Below, in pieces: positions 1-10,008 of a DNA stretch of 64,000 bases. The position numbers and the translations under genes are program-made. Source of the DNA: Ciona savignyi (taxonomy: Eukaryota; Chordata; Ascidiacea; Phlebobranchia; Cionidae); contig CH003205.1 of NCBI GenBank assembly GCA_000149265.1, forward strand, positions 68,607 through 132,606, in the 5' to 3' direction. Under the pieces are notes generated by a model. It made no database searches and was not told the origin of the DNA. It worked only from the letters and a program-made list of their open reading frames with translations. Position 1 is the stretch's first letter. Each line of letters opens with the position of its first letter.

Positions 1-345
1 AGCAAATATATGTTAAAACGAAAACTTTTCATTATCAATCACTTCCCATTGTACAACTATTAACAATTAAATTAAAATCCAAATGTCTTTCATGTTAAAC
101 TAGTCTATTGTAAATTGCACTATATTAAAGACCCGCTCAAACTCGTTTTTATTTCATGCAACATATATTGAATCAAGTTATTTTTGGCAGATAGGTCGCC
201 AGCACATATAAGGAATTACCTTAAAAAGTAAAATAAACATTTCGTCAAATTTTTAAATAATAATAATAACTAAATATATGGTAATTAAAATATATTTTAC
301 GGTGGTGGAAACAGAGTATAAACAAATGAGCGGTATGTTTACATC
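1..345 (+). repeat. Partial array unit: Val-to-Lys spacer at window edge
   Basis: Matches the spacer that follows every Val gene, starting just downstream of its terminator. The Val gene itself lies outside the window. AT-rich with no further gene seen. Confidence 0.9.
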
Positions 346-419
346 GTCCGGCTAGCTCAGTCGGTAGAGCGTTGGACTCTTAATCCAACGGTCGTGGGTT
401 CGAGCCCTACGTTGGAGCG
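346..419 (+). tRNA. tRNA-Lys (CTT), damaged acceptor
   Basis: Unit 1, type A. C2T and C63T keep wobble pairs, but one extra A in the 3' acceptor strand (gttggAgc) breaks the stem. Probably impaired. Confidence 0.75.
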
Positions 420-426
420 AAGGTTT

Positions 427-500
427 GACCGCATGGCCTAATGGATATGGCGTCTGACTTCGAATCAGAAGATTGAGGGTGTCTAGTCCCTCTGTGGTCT
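427..500 (+). tRNA. tRNA-Arg (TCG), 8-nt T-loop
   Basis: Unit 1. The T-loop is 8 nt (tgtctagt) instead of ttcgagt, which disrupts the B box. It is followed directly by a T-run terminator. Confidence 0.75.
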
Positions 501-863
501 TTTTTATTGATTCATTTTGAATTTAGAGAAATTTTCTCCAAGTAAAAGATGAAGTAAAATAAATCGTCAACGCAGATTGATGGGATGAAGTCTAAATGTC
601 GACATTACCTTGCATCTAGATCGAGACATTTTTATAATTAAATATAATAATTTAAATGAAAATAGATTTAACATACAAATGTTTTTTGAAATGTTGATTC
701 ATGGTGAAATTTTAATTTCTCAAAAATGATTTTCATGCCGTTGTTAGCTGGATCTATCGTGGTTGGTATGGTAAGTTTTTTAAGCGATGTCTCGGGAAAT
801 ATCTTTGCTTCGGTGTATGAAAGAAACTAAGCAACATACGTTAACAGAACACTAATGTGTTTC

Positions 864-936
864 GTTTCCGTAGTGTAGCGGTTATCACGTTCGCCTAACA
901 CGCGAAAGGTCCCCGGATCGAGCCCGGGCGGAAACA
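864..936 (+). tRNA. tRNA-Val (AAC)
   Basis: Unit 1. T54A in the T-loop (atcgagc); otherwise consensus, with a T-run immediately after. Confidence 0.85.
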
Positions 937-1271
937 TTTTTTTGAAATCAGCACCAAGCAAATATTTGTTAAAACGAAAACTTTTCATTATCAATCACTT
1001 CCCATTGTACAACTATTAACAATTAAATTAAAATCCAAATGTCTTTCATGTTAAACTAGTCTATAGTAAATTGCACTATATTAAAGACCCGCTCAAACTC
1101 GTTTTTATTTCATGCAACATATATTGAATCAAGTTATTTTTTGCAGATAGGTCGCCAGCACATATAAGGATTACCTTAAAAAGTAAAATAAACATTTCGT
1201 CAAATTTTTAAATAATAATAATAACTAAATGTATGGTAATTAAAATATAGTTTACGGTGGTGGAAACAGAG

Positions 1272-1277
1272 TATAAA
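1272..1277 (+). promoter_or_regulatory. TATA-like box upstream of tRNA-Lys (representative)
   Basis: TATAAA lies 29 bp before the Lys gene of unit 2, inside a block (gagtataaacaaatgag) kept in essentially every unit. Upstream TATA elements assist TFIIIB placement on many Pol III genes; that role here is inferred from position and conservation. Confidence 0.5.
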
Positions 1278-1300
1278 CAAATGAGCGGTATGTTTTCATC

Positions 1301-1373
1301 GCCCGGCTAGCTCAGTCGGTAGAGCGTTGGACTCTTAATCCAACGGTCGTGGGTTCGAGCCCCACGTTGGGCG
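1301..1373 (+). tRNA. tRNA-Lys (CTT), consensus copy
   Basis: Unit 2; reference for the array. It delivers lysine to AAG codons. The 73 nt fold as a full cloverleaf: acceptor GCCCGGC/GTTGGGC, D-stem GCTC/GAGC, anticodon stem TTGGA/TCCAA with loop CTCTTAA, T-stem GTGGG/CCCAC with loop TTCGAGC, discriminator G73 as usual for eukaryotic tRNA-Lys. There is no intron and CCA is not encoded. The 3' end is followed by aaggttt and then tRNA-Arg, with no T4 terminator between, so both are probably made as one precursor. Confidence 0.97.
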
Positions 1374-1380
1374 AAGGTTT

Positions 1381-1453
1381 GACCGCATGGCCTAATGGAT
1401 ATGGCGTCTGACTTCGAATCAGAAGATTGAGGGTTCGAGTCCCTCTGTGGTCT
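1381..1453 (+). tRNA. tRNA-Arg (TCG), consensus copy
   Basis: Unit 2; reference for the array. It reads CGA and probably other CGN codons. The 73 nt comprise acceptor GACCGCA/TGTGGTC (one G-T pair), anticodon stem TCTGA/TCAGA with loop CTTCGAA, T-stem GAGGG/CCCTC with loop TTCGAGT, discriminator T73. It starts 7 nt after tRNA-Lys. The flank here is tcttatttattgattcatttt, so the first T4 run is about 15 nt downstream, implying a longer 3' trailer than in type A units. Confidence 0.97.
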
Positions 1454-1813
1454 TATTTATTGATTCATTTTGAATTTAGAGAAATTTTCCCAAGTAAAAT
1501 ATGAAGTAGAATAAATCGTCAACGCATTTGATGAGATGAAGTCTAAATGTCGACATTAACTTACATCTAGATCGAGACATTTTTATAATTAAATATAATA
1601 ATTTAAATAAAGATAGATTTAACATACGAATGTTTTTTGAAATGTTGATTCATGGTGAAATTATAACTTCTCAAAAATGATTTTCATGCCGTTGTTAGCT
1701 GGATCTATCGTGGTTGGTAGGTAAGTTTTATAAGCGCCCTCGCGGGAAATATCTTTGCTTCGGTGTATGAAAGGAACTAAGTAACATACGTTCACAGAAC
1801 ACTAATGTGTTTC
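1454..1813 (+). repeat. Arg-to-Val spacer (representative, unit 2)
   Basis: About 360 bp, AT-rich, near-identical in all units. It holds a conserved GC-richer block (ccgttgttagctggatc) and the variable 'gcgccctcgcggg' / 'gcgacctctcggg' / 'gcgatgtctcggg' site that marks unit types. The antisense strand is open for about 68 codons in several units, but only because the repeats are near-identical. I see no other RNA gene. Confidence 0.8.
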
Positions 1814-1886
1814 GTTTCCGTAGTGTAGCGGTTATCACGTTCGCCTAACACGCGAAAGGTCCCCGGTTCGAGCCCGGGCGGAAACA
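1814..1886 (+). tRNA. tRNA-Val (AAC), consensus copy
   Basis: Unit 2; reference for the array. A34 is expected to become inosine and read GTT, GTC and GTA. The 73 nt comprise acceptor GTTTCCG/CGGAAAC, anticodon stem TTCGC/GCGAA with loop CTAACAC, T-stem CCCGG/CCGGG with loop TTCGAGC, discriminator A73. An immediate T6 run forms its own Pol III terminator, and it sits about 360 bp from Arg, so it is probably an independent transcription unit. Confidence 0.97.
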
Positions 1887-1892
1887 TTTTTT
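1887..1892 (+). terminator. Pol III T-run after tRNA-Val (representative)
   Basis: Six T directly after the discriminator base. Most Val genes have T6-T8 here. Units 45, 46 and 48 have lost it; units 27 and 40 have T5 after aaacac. Confidence 0.85.
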
Positions 1893-2250
1893 GAAATCAG
1901 CACCAAGCATATATATGTTAAAACGAAAACTTTTCATTATCAATCACTTCCCATTGTACAACTATTAACAATTAAATTAAAATCCAAATGTCTTTCATGT
2001 TAAACTAGTCTATTGTAAATTGCACTATATTAAAGACCCGCTCAAACTCGTTTTTATTTCATGCAACATATATTGAATCAAGTTATTTTTGGCGGATAGG
2101 TCGTACAGCACATATAAGGATTACCTTAAAAAGTAAAATAAACATTTCGTCAAATTTTTAAATAATAATAATAACTAAATGTATGGTAATTAAAATATAC
2201 TTTACGGTGGTGGAAACAGAGTATAAACAAATGAGCGGTATGTTTACATC
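1893..2250 (+). repeat. Val-to-Lys spacer (representative, unit 2)
   Basis: AT-rich spacer with an (aat)n-like tract (aaataataataataact) and the conserved TATA-like block near its right end. A possible Sm-like stretch (ttatttttggcag) and a short potential hairpin are too weak to call an snRNA. Confidence 0.75.
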
Positions 2251-2323
2251 GCCCGGCTAGCTCAGTCGGTATAGCGTTGGACTCTTAATCCAACGGTCGT
2301 GGGTTCGAGCCCCACGTTGGGCG
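2251..2323 (+). tRNA. tRNA-Lys (CTT)
   Basis: Unit 3, type C. G22T (ggtatagc) costs the 13-22 pair of the D-stem; the rest is consensus. Confidence 0.9.
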
Positions 2324-2330
2324 AAGGTTT

Positions 2331-2404
2331 GACCGCATGGCCTAATGGATATGGCGTCTGACATCGAATCAGAAGATTGAGGGTGTCGTGTCCCTCTGTG
2401 GTCT
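2331..2404 (+). tRNA. tRNA-Arg (TCG), T33 lost, 8-nt T-loop
   Basis: Unit 3. T33A removes the near-invariant U33 of the anticodon loop (catcgaa), and the T-loop is 8 nt (tgtcgtgt). Likely a decaying copy. A T-run terminator follows. Confidence 0.65.
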
Positions 2405-2764
2405 TTTTTATTGATTCATTTTGAATTGAGAGAAATTTTCCCAAGTAAAAGATGAAGTAGAATAAATCGTCAACGCATTTGATGAGATGAAGTCTAAATG
2501 TCGACATTAACTTGCATCTAGATCGAGACATTTTTATAATTAAATATAATAATTTAAATGAAGATAGATTTAACATACGAATGTTTTTTGAAATGTTGAT
2601 TCATGGTGAAATTTTAATTTCTCAAAAATGATTTTCATGCCGTTGTTAGCTGGATCTATCGTGGTTGGTATGTAAGTTTTTCAAGCGATGTCTCGGAAAA
2701 TATCTTTGCTTCGGTGTATGAAAGAAACTAAGCAACATACGTTAACAGAACACTAATGTGTTTC

Positions 2765-2837
2765 GTTTCCGTAGTGTAGCGGTTATCACGTTCGCCTAAC
2801 ACGCGAAAGGTCCCCGGATCGAGCCCGGGCGGAAACA
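2765..2837 (+). tRNA. tRNA-Val (AAC)
   Basis: Unit 3. T54A in the T-loop; otherwise consensus. Confidence 0.87.
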
Positions 2838-3201
2838 TTTTTTTGAAATCAGCACCAAGCAAATATTTGTTAAAACGAAAACTTTTCATTATCAATCACT
2901 TCCCATTGTACAACTATTAACAATTAAATTAAAATCCAAATGTCTTTCATGTTAAACTAGTCTATAGTAAATTGCACTATATTAAAGACCCGCTCAAACT
3001 CGTTTTTATTTCATGCAACATATATTGAATCAAGTTATTTTTGGCAGATAGGTCGCCAGCACATATAAGGATTACCTTAAAAAGTAAAATAAACATTTCG
3101 TCAAATTTTTAAATAATAATAATAACTAAATGTATGGTAATTAAAATATACTTTACGGTGGTGGAAACAGAGTATAAACAAATGAGCGGTATGTTTTCAT
3201 C

Positions 3202-3274
3202 GCCCGGCTAGCTCAGTCGGTAGAGCGTTGGACTCTTAATCCAACGGTCGTGGGTTCGAGCCCCACGTTGGGCG
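3202..3274 (+). tRNA. tRNA-Lys (CTT)
   Basis: Unit 4. Consensus. Confidence 0.96.
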
Positions 3275-3281
3275 AAGGTTT

Positions 3282-3354
3282 GACCGCATGGCCTAATGGA
3301 TATGGCGTCTGACTTCGAATCAGAAGATTGAGGGTTCGAGTCCCTCTGTGGTCT
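3282..3354 (+). tRNA. tRNA-Arg (TCG)
   Basis: Unit 4. Consensus. Confidence 0.96.
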
Positions 3355-3714
3355 TATTTATTGATTCATTTTGAATTGAGAGAAATTTTCCCAAGTAAAA
3401 GATGAAGTAGAATAAATCGTCAACGCATTTGATGAGATGAAGTCTAAATGTCGACATTAACTTACATCTAGATCGAGACATTTTAATAATTAAATATAAT
3501 AATTTAAATAAAGATAGATTTAACATACGAATGTTTTTTAAAATGTTGATTCATGGTGAAATTATAATTTCTCGAAAATGATTTTCATGCCGTTGTTAGC
3601 TGGATCTATCGTGGTTGGTATGTAAGTTTTATAAGCGACCTCTCGGGAAATATCTTTGCTTCGGTGTATGAAAGAAACTAAGTAACATACGTTAACAGAA
3701 TACTAACGTGTTTC

Positions 3715-3787
3715 GTTTCCGTAGTGTAGCGGTTATCACGTTCGCCTTACACGCGAAAGGTCCCCGGTTCGAGCCCGGGCGGAAACA
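3715..3787 (+). tRNA. tRNA-Val (TAC)
   Basis: Unit 4. A34T changes the anticodon loop to CTTACAC, so this is the TAC isoacceptor for GTA/GTG. The body is otherwise identical to Val(AAC). Confidence 0.96.
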
Positions 3788-4150
3788 TTTTTTGAAATCA
3801 GCACCAAGCAAATATATGTTAAAACGAAAACTTTTCATTATCAATCACTTCCCATTGTACAACTATTAACAATTAAATTAAAATCCAAATGTCTTTCATG
3901 TTAAACTAGTCTATTGTAAATTGCACTATATTAAAGACCCGCTCAAACTCGTTTTTATTTCATGCAACATATATTGAATCAAGTTATTTTTGGCAGATAG
4001 GTCGCCAGCACATATAAGGATTACCTTAAAAAGTAAAATAAACATTTCGTCAAATTTTTAAATAATAATAATAACTAAATGTATGGTAATTAAAATATAG
4101 TTTACGGTGGTGGAAACAGAGTATAAACAAATGAGCGGTATGTTTTCATC

Positions 4151-4223
4151 GCCCGGCTAGCTCAGTCGGTAGAGCGTTGGACTCTTAATCCAACGGTCGT
4201 GGGTTCGAGCCCCACGTTGGGCG
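4151..4223 (+). tRNA. tRNA-Lys (CTT)
   Basis: Unit 5, type B. Consensus. Confidence 0.96.
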
Positions 4224-4230
4224 AAGGTTT

Positions 4231-4303
4231 GACCGCATGGCCTAATGGATATGGCGTCTGACTTCGAATCAGAAGATTGAGGGTTCGAGTCCCTCTGCGG
4301 TCT
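4231..4303 (+). tRNA. tRNA-Arg (TCG)
   Basis: Unit 5. T68C replaces the acceptor G5-T68 wobble with a G-C pair. Confidence 0.96.
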
Positions 4304-4663
4304 TATTTATTGATTCATTTTGAATTTAGAGAAATTTTCCCAAGTAAAATATGAAGTAGAATAAATCGTCAACGCATTTGATGAGATGAAGTCTAAATGT
4401 CGACATTAACTTACATCTAGATCGAGACATTTTTATAATTAAATATAATAATTTAAATAAAGATAGATTTAACATACGAATGTTTTTTGAAATGTTGATT
4501 CATGGTGAAATTATAACTTCTCAAAAATGATTTTCATGCCGTTGTTAGCTGGATCTATCGTGGTTGGTAGGTAAGTTTTATAAGCGCCCTCGCGGGAAAT
4601 ATCTTTGCTTCGGTGTATGAAAGGAACTAAGTAACATACGTTCACAGAACACTAATGTGTTTC

Positions 4664-4736
4664 GTTTCCGTAGTGTAGCGGTTATCACGTTCGCCTAACA
4701 CGCGAAAGGTCCCCGGTTCGAGCCCGGGCGGAAACA
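4664..4736 (+). tRNA. tRNA-Val (AAC)
   Basis: Unit 5. Consensus. Confidence 0.96.
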
Positions 4737-5099
4737 TTTTTTGAAATCAGCACCAAGCATATATATGTTAAAACGAAAACTTTTCATTATCAATCACTTC
4801 CCATTGTACAACTATTAACAATTAAATTAAAATCCAAATGTCTTTCATGTTAAACTAGTCTATTGTAAATTGCACTATATTAAAGACCCGCTCAAACTCG
4901 TTTTTATTTCATGCAACATATATTGAATCAAGTTATTTTTGGCGGATAGGTCGTCAGCACATATAAGGATTACCTTAAAAAGTAAAATAAACATTTCGTC
5001 AAATTTTTAAATAATAATAATAACTAAATGTATGGTAATTAAAATATACTTTACGGTGGTGGAAACAGAGTATAAACAAATGAGCGGTATGTTTACATC

Positions 5100-5172
5100 G
5101 CCCGGCTAGCTCAGTCGGTATAGCGTTGGACTCTTAATCCAACGGTCGTGGGTTCGAGCCCCACGTTGGGCG
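5100..5172 (+). tRNA. tRNA-Lys (CTT)
   Basis: Unit 6, type C. G22T in the D-stem. Confidence 0.9.
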
Positions 5173-5179
5173 AAGGTTT

Positions 5180-5252
5180 GACCGCATGGCCTAATGGATA
5201 TGGCGTCTGACATCGAATCAGAAGATTGAGGGTTTGTGTCCCTCTGTGGTCT
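5180..5252 (+). tRNA. tRNA-Arg (TCG), T33 and T-loop changes
   Basis: Unit 6. T33A, plus T-loop TTTGTGT (C56T and A58T). Both arms lose invariant bases, so it is probably poorly functional. Confidence 0.65.
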
Positions 5253-5613
5253 TATTTATTGATTCATTTTGAATTGAGAGAAATTTTCCCAAGTAAAAGA
5301 TGAAGTAGAATAAATCGTCAACGCATTTGATGAGATGAAGTCTAAATGTCGACATTAACTTACATCTAGATCGAGACATTTTAATAATTAAATATAATAA
5401 TTTAAATAAAGATAGATTTAACATACGAATGTTTTTTAAAATGTTGATTCATGGTGAAATTATAATTTCTCGAAAATGATTTTCATGCCGTTGTTAGCTG
5501 GATCTATCGTGGTTGGTATGTAAGTTTTATAAGCGACCTCTCGGGGAAATATCTTTGCTTCGGTGTATGAAAGAAACTAAGTAACATACGTTAACAGAAT
5601 ACTAACGTGTTTC

Positions 5614-5686
5614 GTTTCCGTAGTGTAGCGGTTATCACGTTCGCCTTACACGCGAAAGGTCCCCGGTTCGAGCCCGGGCGGAAACA
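5614..5686 (+). tRNA. tRNA-Val (TAC)
   Basis: Unit 6. Anticodon TAC, body consensus. Confidence 0.96.
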
Positions 5687-6050
5687 TTTTTTTGAAATCA
5701 GCACCAAGCAAATATATGTTAAAACGAAAACTTTTCATTATCAATCACTTCCCATTGTACAACTATTAACAATTAAATTAAAATCCAAATGTCTTTCATG
5801 TTAAACTAGTCTATTGTAAATTGCACTATATTAAAGACCCGCTCAAACTCGTTTTTATTTCATGCAACATATATTGAATCAAGTTATTTTTGGCAGATAG
5901 GTCGCCAGCACATATAAGGATTACCTTAAAAAGTAAAATAAACATTTCGTCAAATTTTTAAAAAATAATAATAACTAAATATATGGTAATTAAAATATAT
6001 TTTACGGTGGTGGAAACAGAGTATAAACAAATGAGCGGTATGTTTACATC

Positions 6051-6123
6051 GTCCGGCTAGCTCAGTCGGTAGAGCGTTGGACTCTTAATCCAACGGTCGT
6101 GGGTTCGAGCCCTACGTTGGGCG
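6051..6123 (+). tRNA. tRNA-Lys (CTT)
   Basis: Unit 7, type A. C2T and C63T, both leaving G-T wobble pairs. Confidence 0.92.
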
Positions 6124-6130
6124 AAGGTTT

Positions 6131-6204
6131 GACCGCATGGCCTAATGGATATGGCGTCTGACTTCGAATCAGAAGATTGAGGGTGTCTAGTCCCTCTGTG
6201 GTCT
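6131..6204 (+). tRNA. tRNA-Arg (TCG), 8-nt T-loop
   Basis: Unit 7, type A. T-loop tgtctagt; a T-run terminator follows directly. Confidence 0.75.
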
Positions 6205-6564
6205 TTTTTATTGATTCATTTTGAATTTAGAGAAATTTTCCCAAGTAAAAGATGAAGTAGAATAAATCGTCAACGCATTTGATGGGATGAAGTCTAAATG
6301 TCGACATTACCTTGCATCTAGATCGAGACATTTTTATAATTAAATATAATAATTTAAATGAAAATAGATTTAACATACGAATGTTTTTTGAAATGTTGAT
6401 TCATGGTGAAATTTTAATTTCTCAAAAATGATTTTCATGCCGTTGTTAGCTGGATCTATCGTGGTTGGTATGTAAGTTTTTCAAGCGATGTCTCGGGAAA
6501 TATCTTTGCTTCGGTGTATGAAAGAAACTAAGCAACATACGTTAACAGAACACTAATGTGTTTC

Positions 6565-6637
6565 GTTTCCGTAGTGTAGCGGTTATCACGTTCGCCTAAC
6601 ACGCGAAAGGTCCCCGGATCGAGCCCGGGCGGAAACA
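6565..6637 (+). tRNA. tRNA-Val (AAC)
   Basis: Unit 7. T54A. Confidence 0.87.
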
Positions 6638-7001
6638 TTTTTTTGAAATCAGCACCAAGCAAATATTTGTTAAAACGAAAACTTTTCATTATCAATCACT
6701 TCCCATTGTACAACTATTAACAATTAAATTAAAATCCAAATGTCTTTCATGTTAAACTAGTCTATAGTAAATTGCACTATATTAAAGACCCGCTCAAACT
6801 CGTTTTTATTTCATGCAACATATATTGAATCAAGTTATTTTTGGCAGATAGGTCGCCAGCACATATAAGGATTACCTTAAAAAGTAAAATAAACATTTCG
6901 TCAAATTTTTAAATAATAATAATAACTAAATGTATGGTAATTAAAATATAGTTTACGGTGGTGGAAACAGAGTATAAACAAATGAGCGGTATGTTTTCAT
7001 C

Positions 7002-7074
7002 GCCCGGCTAGCTCAGTCGGTAGAGCGTTGGACTCTTAATCCAACGGTCGTGGGTTCGAGCCCCACGTTGGGCG
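7002..7074 (+). tRNA. tRNA-Lys (CTT)
   Basis: Unit 8, type B. Consensus. Confidence 0.96.
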
Positions 7075-7081
7075 AAGGTTT

Positions 7082-7154
7082 GACCGCATGGCCTAATGGA
7101 TATGGCGTCTGACTTCGAATCAGAAGATTGAGGGTTCGAGTCCCTCTGTGGTCT
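7082..7154 (+). tRNA. tRNA-Arg (TCG)
   Basis: Unit 8. Consensus. Confidence 0.96.
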
Positions 7155-7514
7155 TATTTATTGATTCATTTTGAATTTAGAGAAATTTTCCCAAGTAAAA
7201 TATGAAGTAGAATAAATCGTCAACGCATTTGATGAGATGAAGTCTAAATGTCGACATTAACTTACATCTAGATCGAGACATTTTTATAATTAAATATAAT
7301 AATTTAAATAAAGATAGATTTAACATACGAATGTTTTTTGAAATGTTGATTCATGGTGAAATTATAACTTCTCAAAAATGATTTTCATGCCGTTGTTAGC
7401 TGGATCTATCGTGGTTGGTAGGTAAGTTTTATAAGCGCCCTCGCGGGAAATATCTTTGCTTCGGTGTATGAAAGGAACTAAGTAACATACGTTAACAGAA
7501 TACTAACGTGTTTC

Positions 7515-7587
7515 GTTTCCGTAGTGTAGCGGTTATCACGTTCGCCTTACACGCGAAAGGTCCCCGGTTCGAGCCCGGGCGGAAACA
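7515..7587 (+). tRNA. tRNA-Val (TAC)
   Basis: Unit 8. Anticodon TAC. Confidence 0.96.
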
Positions 7588-7950
7588 TTTTTTGAAATCA
7601 GCACCAAGCAAATATAAGCTAAAACTAAATCTTTTCATTATCAATCACTTCCCATTGTACAACTATTGACAATTAAATTAAAATCCAAATGTCTTTCATG
7701 TTAAACTAGTCTATTGTAAATTGCACTATATTAAAGACCCGCTCAAACTCGTTTTTATTTCATGCAACATATATTGAATCAAGTTATTTTTGGCAGATAG
7801 GTCGCCAGCACATATAAGGATTTCCTTAAAAAGTAAAATAAACATTTCGTCAAATTTTTAAATAATAATAATAACTAAATATATGGTAATTAAAATATAT
7901 TTTACGGTGGTGGAAACAGAGTATAAACAAATGAGCGGTATGTTTACATC

Positions 7951-8024
7951 GTCCGGCTCAGCTCAGTCGGTAGAGCGTTGGACTCTTAATCCAACGGTCG
8001 TGGGTTCGAGCCCCACGTTGGGCG
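7951..8024 (+). tRNA. tRNA-Lys (CTT), 1-nt insertion
   Basis: Unit 9. C2T, and one extra C between acceptor and D-stem (gtccggctCagctc). The spacer to Arg is taggttt rather than aaggttt. Confidence 0.8.
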
Positions 8025-8031
8025 TAGGTTT

Positions 8032-8104
8032 GACCGCATGGCCTAATGGATATGGCGTCTGACTTCGAATCAGAAGATTGAGGGTTCGAGTCCCTCTGTG
8101 GTCT
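8032..8104 (+). tRNA. tRNA-Arg (TCG)
   Basis: Unit 9. Consensus. Confidence 0.96.
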
Positions 8105-8464
8105 TATTTATTGATTCATTTTGAATTTAGAGAAATTTTCCCAAGTAAAATATGAAGTAGAATAAATCGTCAACGCATTTGATGAGATGAAGTCTAAATG
8201 TCGACATTAACTTACATCTAGATCGAGACATTTTTATAATTAAATATAATAATTTAAATAAAGATAGATTTAACATACGAATGTTTTTTGAAATGTTGAT
8301 TCATGGTGAAATTATAACTTCTCAAAAATGATTTTCATGCCGTTGTTAGCTGGATCTATCGTGGTTGGTAGGTACGTTTTATAAGCGCCCTCGCGGGAAA
8401 TATCTTTGCTTCGGTGTATGAAAGGAACTAAGTAACATACGTTAACAGAATACTAACGTGTTTC

Positions 8465-8537
8465 GGTTCCGTAGTGTAGCGGTTATCACGTTCGCCTTAC
8501 ACGCGAAAGGTTCCCGGTTCGAGCCCGGGCGGAAACA
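8465..8537 (+). tRNA. tRNA-Val (TAC)
   Basis: Unit 9. T2G breaks the second acceptor pair; C48T in the variable loop. Confidence 0.85.
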
Positions 8538-8904
8538 TTTTTTTTGAAATCAGCACCAAGCAAATATATGTTAAAACGAAATCTTTTCATTATCAATCAC
8601 TTCCCATTGTACAACTATTAACAATTAAATTAAAATCCAAATGTCTTTCATGTTAAACTAGTCTATTGTAAATTGCACTATATTAAAGACCCGCTCAAAC
8701 TCGTTTTTATTTCATGCAACATATATTGAATCAAGTTATTTTTTGGGCAGATAGGTCGCCAGCACATATAAGGATTACCTTAAAAAGTAAAATAAACATT
8801 TCGTCAAATTTTTAAATAATAATAATAACTAAATATATGGTAATTAAAATATATTTTACGGTGGTGGAAACAGAGTATAAACAAATGAGCGGTATGTTTA
8901 CATC

Positions 8905-8977
8905 GTCCGGCTAGCTCAGTCGGTAGAGCGTTGGACTCTTAATCCAACGGTCGTGGGTTCGAGCCCTACGTTGGGCG
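8905..8977 (+). tRNA. tRNA-Lys (CTT)
   Basis: Unit 10, type A. C2T and C63T. Confidence 0.92.
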
Positions 8978-8984
8978 AAGGTTT

Positions 8985-9058
8985 GACCGCATGGCCTAAT
9001 GGATATGGCGTCTGACTTCGAATCAGAAGATTGAGGGTGTCTAGTCCCTCTGTGGTCT
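8985..9058 (+). tRNA. tRNA-Arg (TCG), 8-nt T-loop
   Basis: Unit 10, type A. T-loop tgtctagt; T-run terminator. Confidence 0.75.
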
Positions 9059-9418
9059 TTTTTATTGATTCATTTTGAATTTAGAGAAATTTTCCCAAGT
9101 AAAAGATGAAGTAGAATAAATCGTCAACGCATTTGATGGGATGAAGTCTAAATGTCGACATTACCTTGCATCTAGATCGAGACATTTTTATAATTAAATA
9201 TAATAATTTAAATGAAAATAGATTTAACATACGAATGTTTTTTGAAATGTTGATTCATGGTGAAATTTTAATTTCTCAAAAATGATTTTCATGCCGTTGT
9301 TAGCTGGATCTATCGTGGTTGGTATGTAAGTTTTTCAAGCGATGTCTCGGGAAATATCTTTGCTTCGGTGTATGAAAGAAACTAAGCAACATACGTTAAC
9401 AGAACACTAATGTGTTTC

Positions 9419-9491
9419 GTTTCCGTAGTGTAGCGGTTATCACGTTCGCCTAACACGCGAAAGGTCCCCGGATCGAGCCCGGGCGGAAACA
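9419..9491 (+). tRNA. tRNA-Val (AAC)
   Basis: Unit 10. T54A. Confidence 0.87.
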
Positions 9492-9855
9492 TTTTTTTGA
9501 AATCAGCACCAAGCAAATATTTGTTAAAACGAAAACTTTTCATTATCAATCACTTCCCATTGTACAACTATTAACAATTAAATTAAAATCCAAATGTCTT
9601 TCATGTTAAACTAGTCTATAGTAAATTGCACTATATTAAAGACCCGCTCAAACTCGTTTTTATTTCATGCAACATATATTGAATCAAGTTATTTTTGGCA
9701 GATAGGTCGCCAGCACATATAAGGATTACCTTAAAAAGTAAAATAAACATTTCGTCAAATTTTTAAATAATAATAATAACTAAATGTATGGTAATTAAAA
9801 TATAGTTTACGGTGGTGGAAACAGAGTATAAACAAATGAGCGGTATGTTTTCATC

Positions 9856-9928
9856 GCCCGGCTAGCTCAGTCGGTAGAGCGTTGGACTCTTAATCCAACG
9901 GTCGTGGGTTCGAGCCCCACGTTGGGCG
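9856..9928 (+). tRNA. tRNA-Lys (CTT)
   Basis: Unit 11. Consensus. Confidence 0.96.
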
Positions 9929-9935
9929 AAGGTTT

Positions 9936-10008
9936 GACCGCATGGCCTAATGGATATGGCATCTGACTTCGAATCAGAAGATTGAGGGTTCGAGTCCCTC
10001 TGTGGTCT
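9936..10008 (+). tRNA. tRNA-Arg (TCG)
   Basis: Unit 11. G26A at the D/anticodon hinge; otherwise consensus. Confidence 0.93.

Noticed and set aside
2060-2110. Possible snRNA in the Val-Lys spacer (Sm-like ttatttttggcag)
   Set aside because: No 5' snRNA motif or PSE/TATA arrangement, and the following hairpin is only about 3 bp. The match is weak in AT-rich DNA.
3320-3526. Recurrent 68-codon antisense open frame in the Arg-Val spacer (also at 5218, 11874, 12824, 31830, 37829)
   Set aside because: It begins inside the antisense of tRNA-Arg, is interrupted in most other units, and repeats only because the units are near-identical. No coding signature.
5607-5804. Open frame starting in tRNA-Val and running through the spacer (also at 12262 and 20550)
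   Set aside because: It translates the tRNA gene itself; present or absent according to single-base changes. Not a gene.
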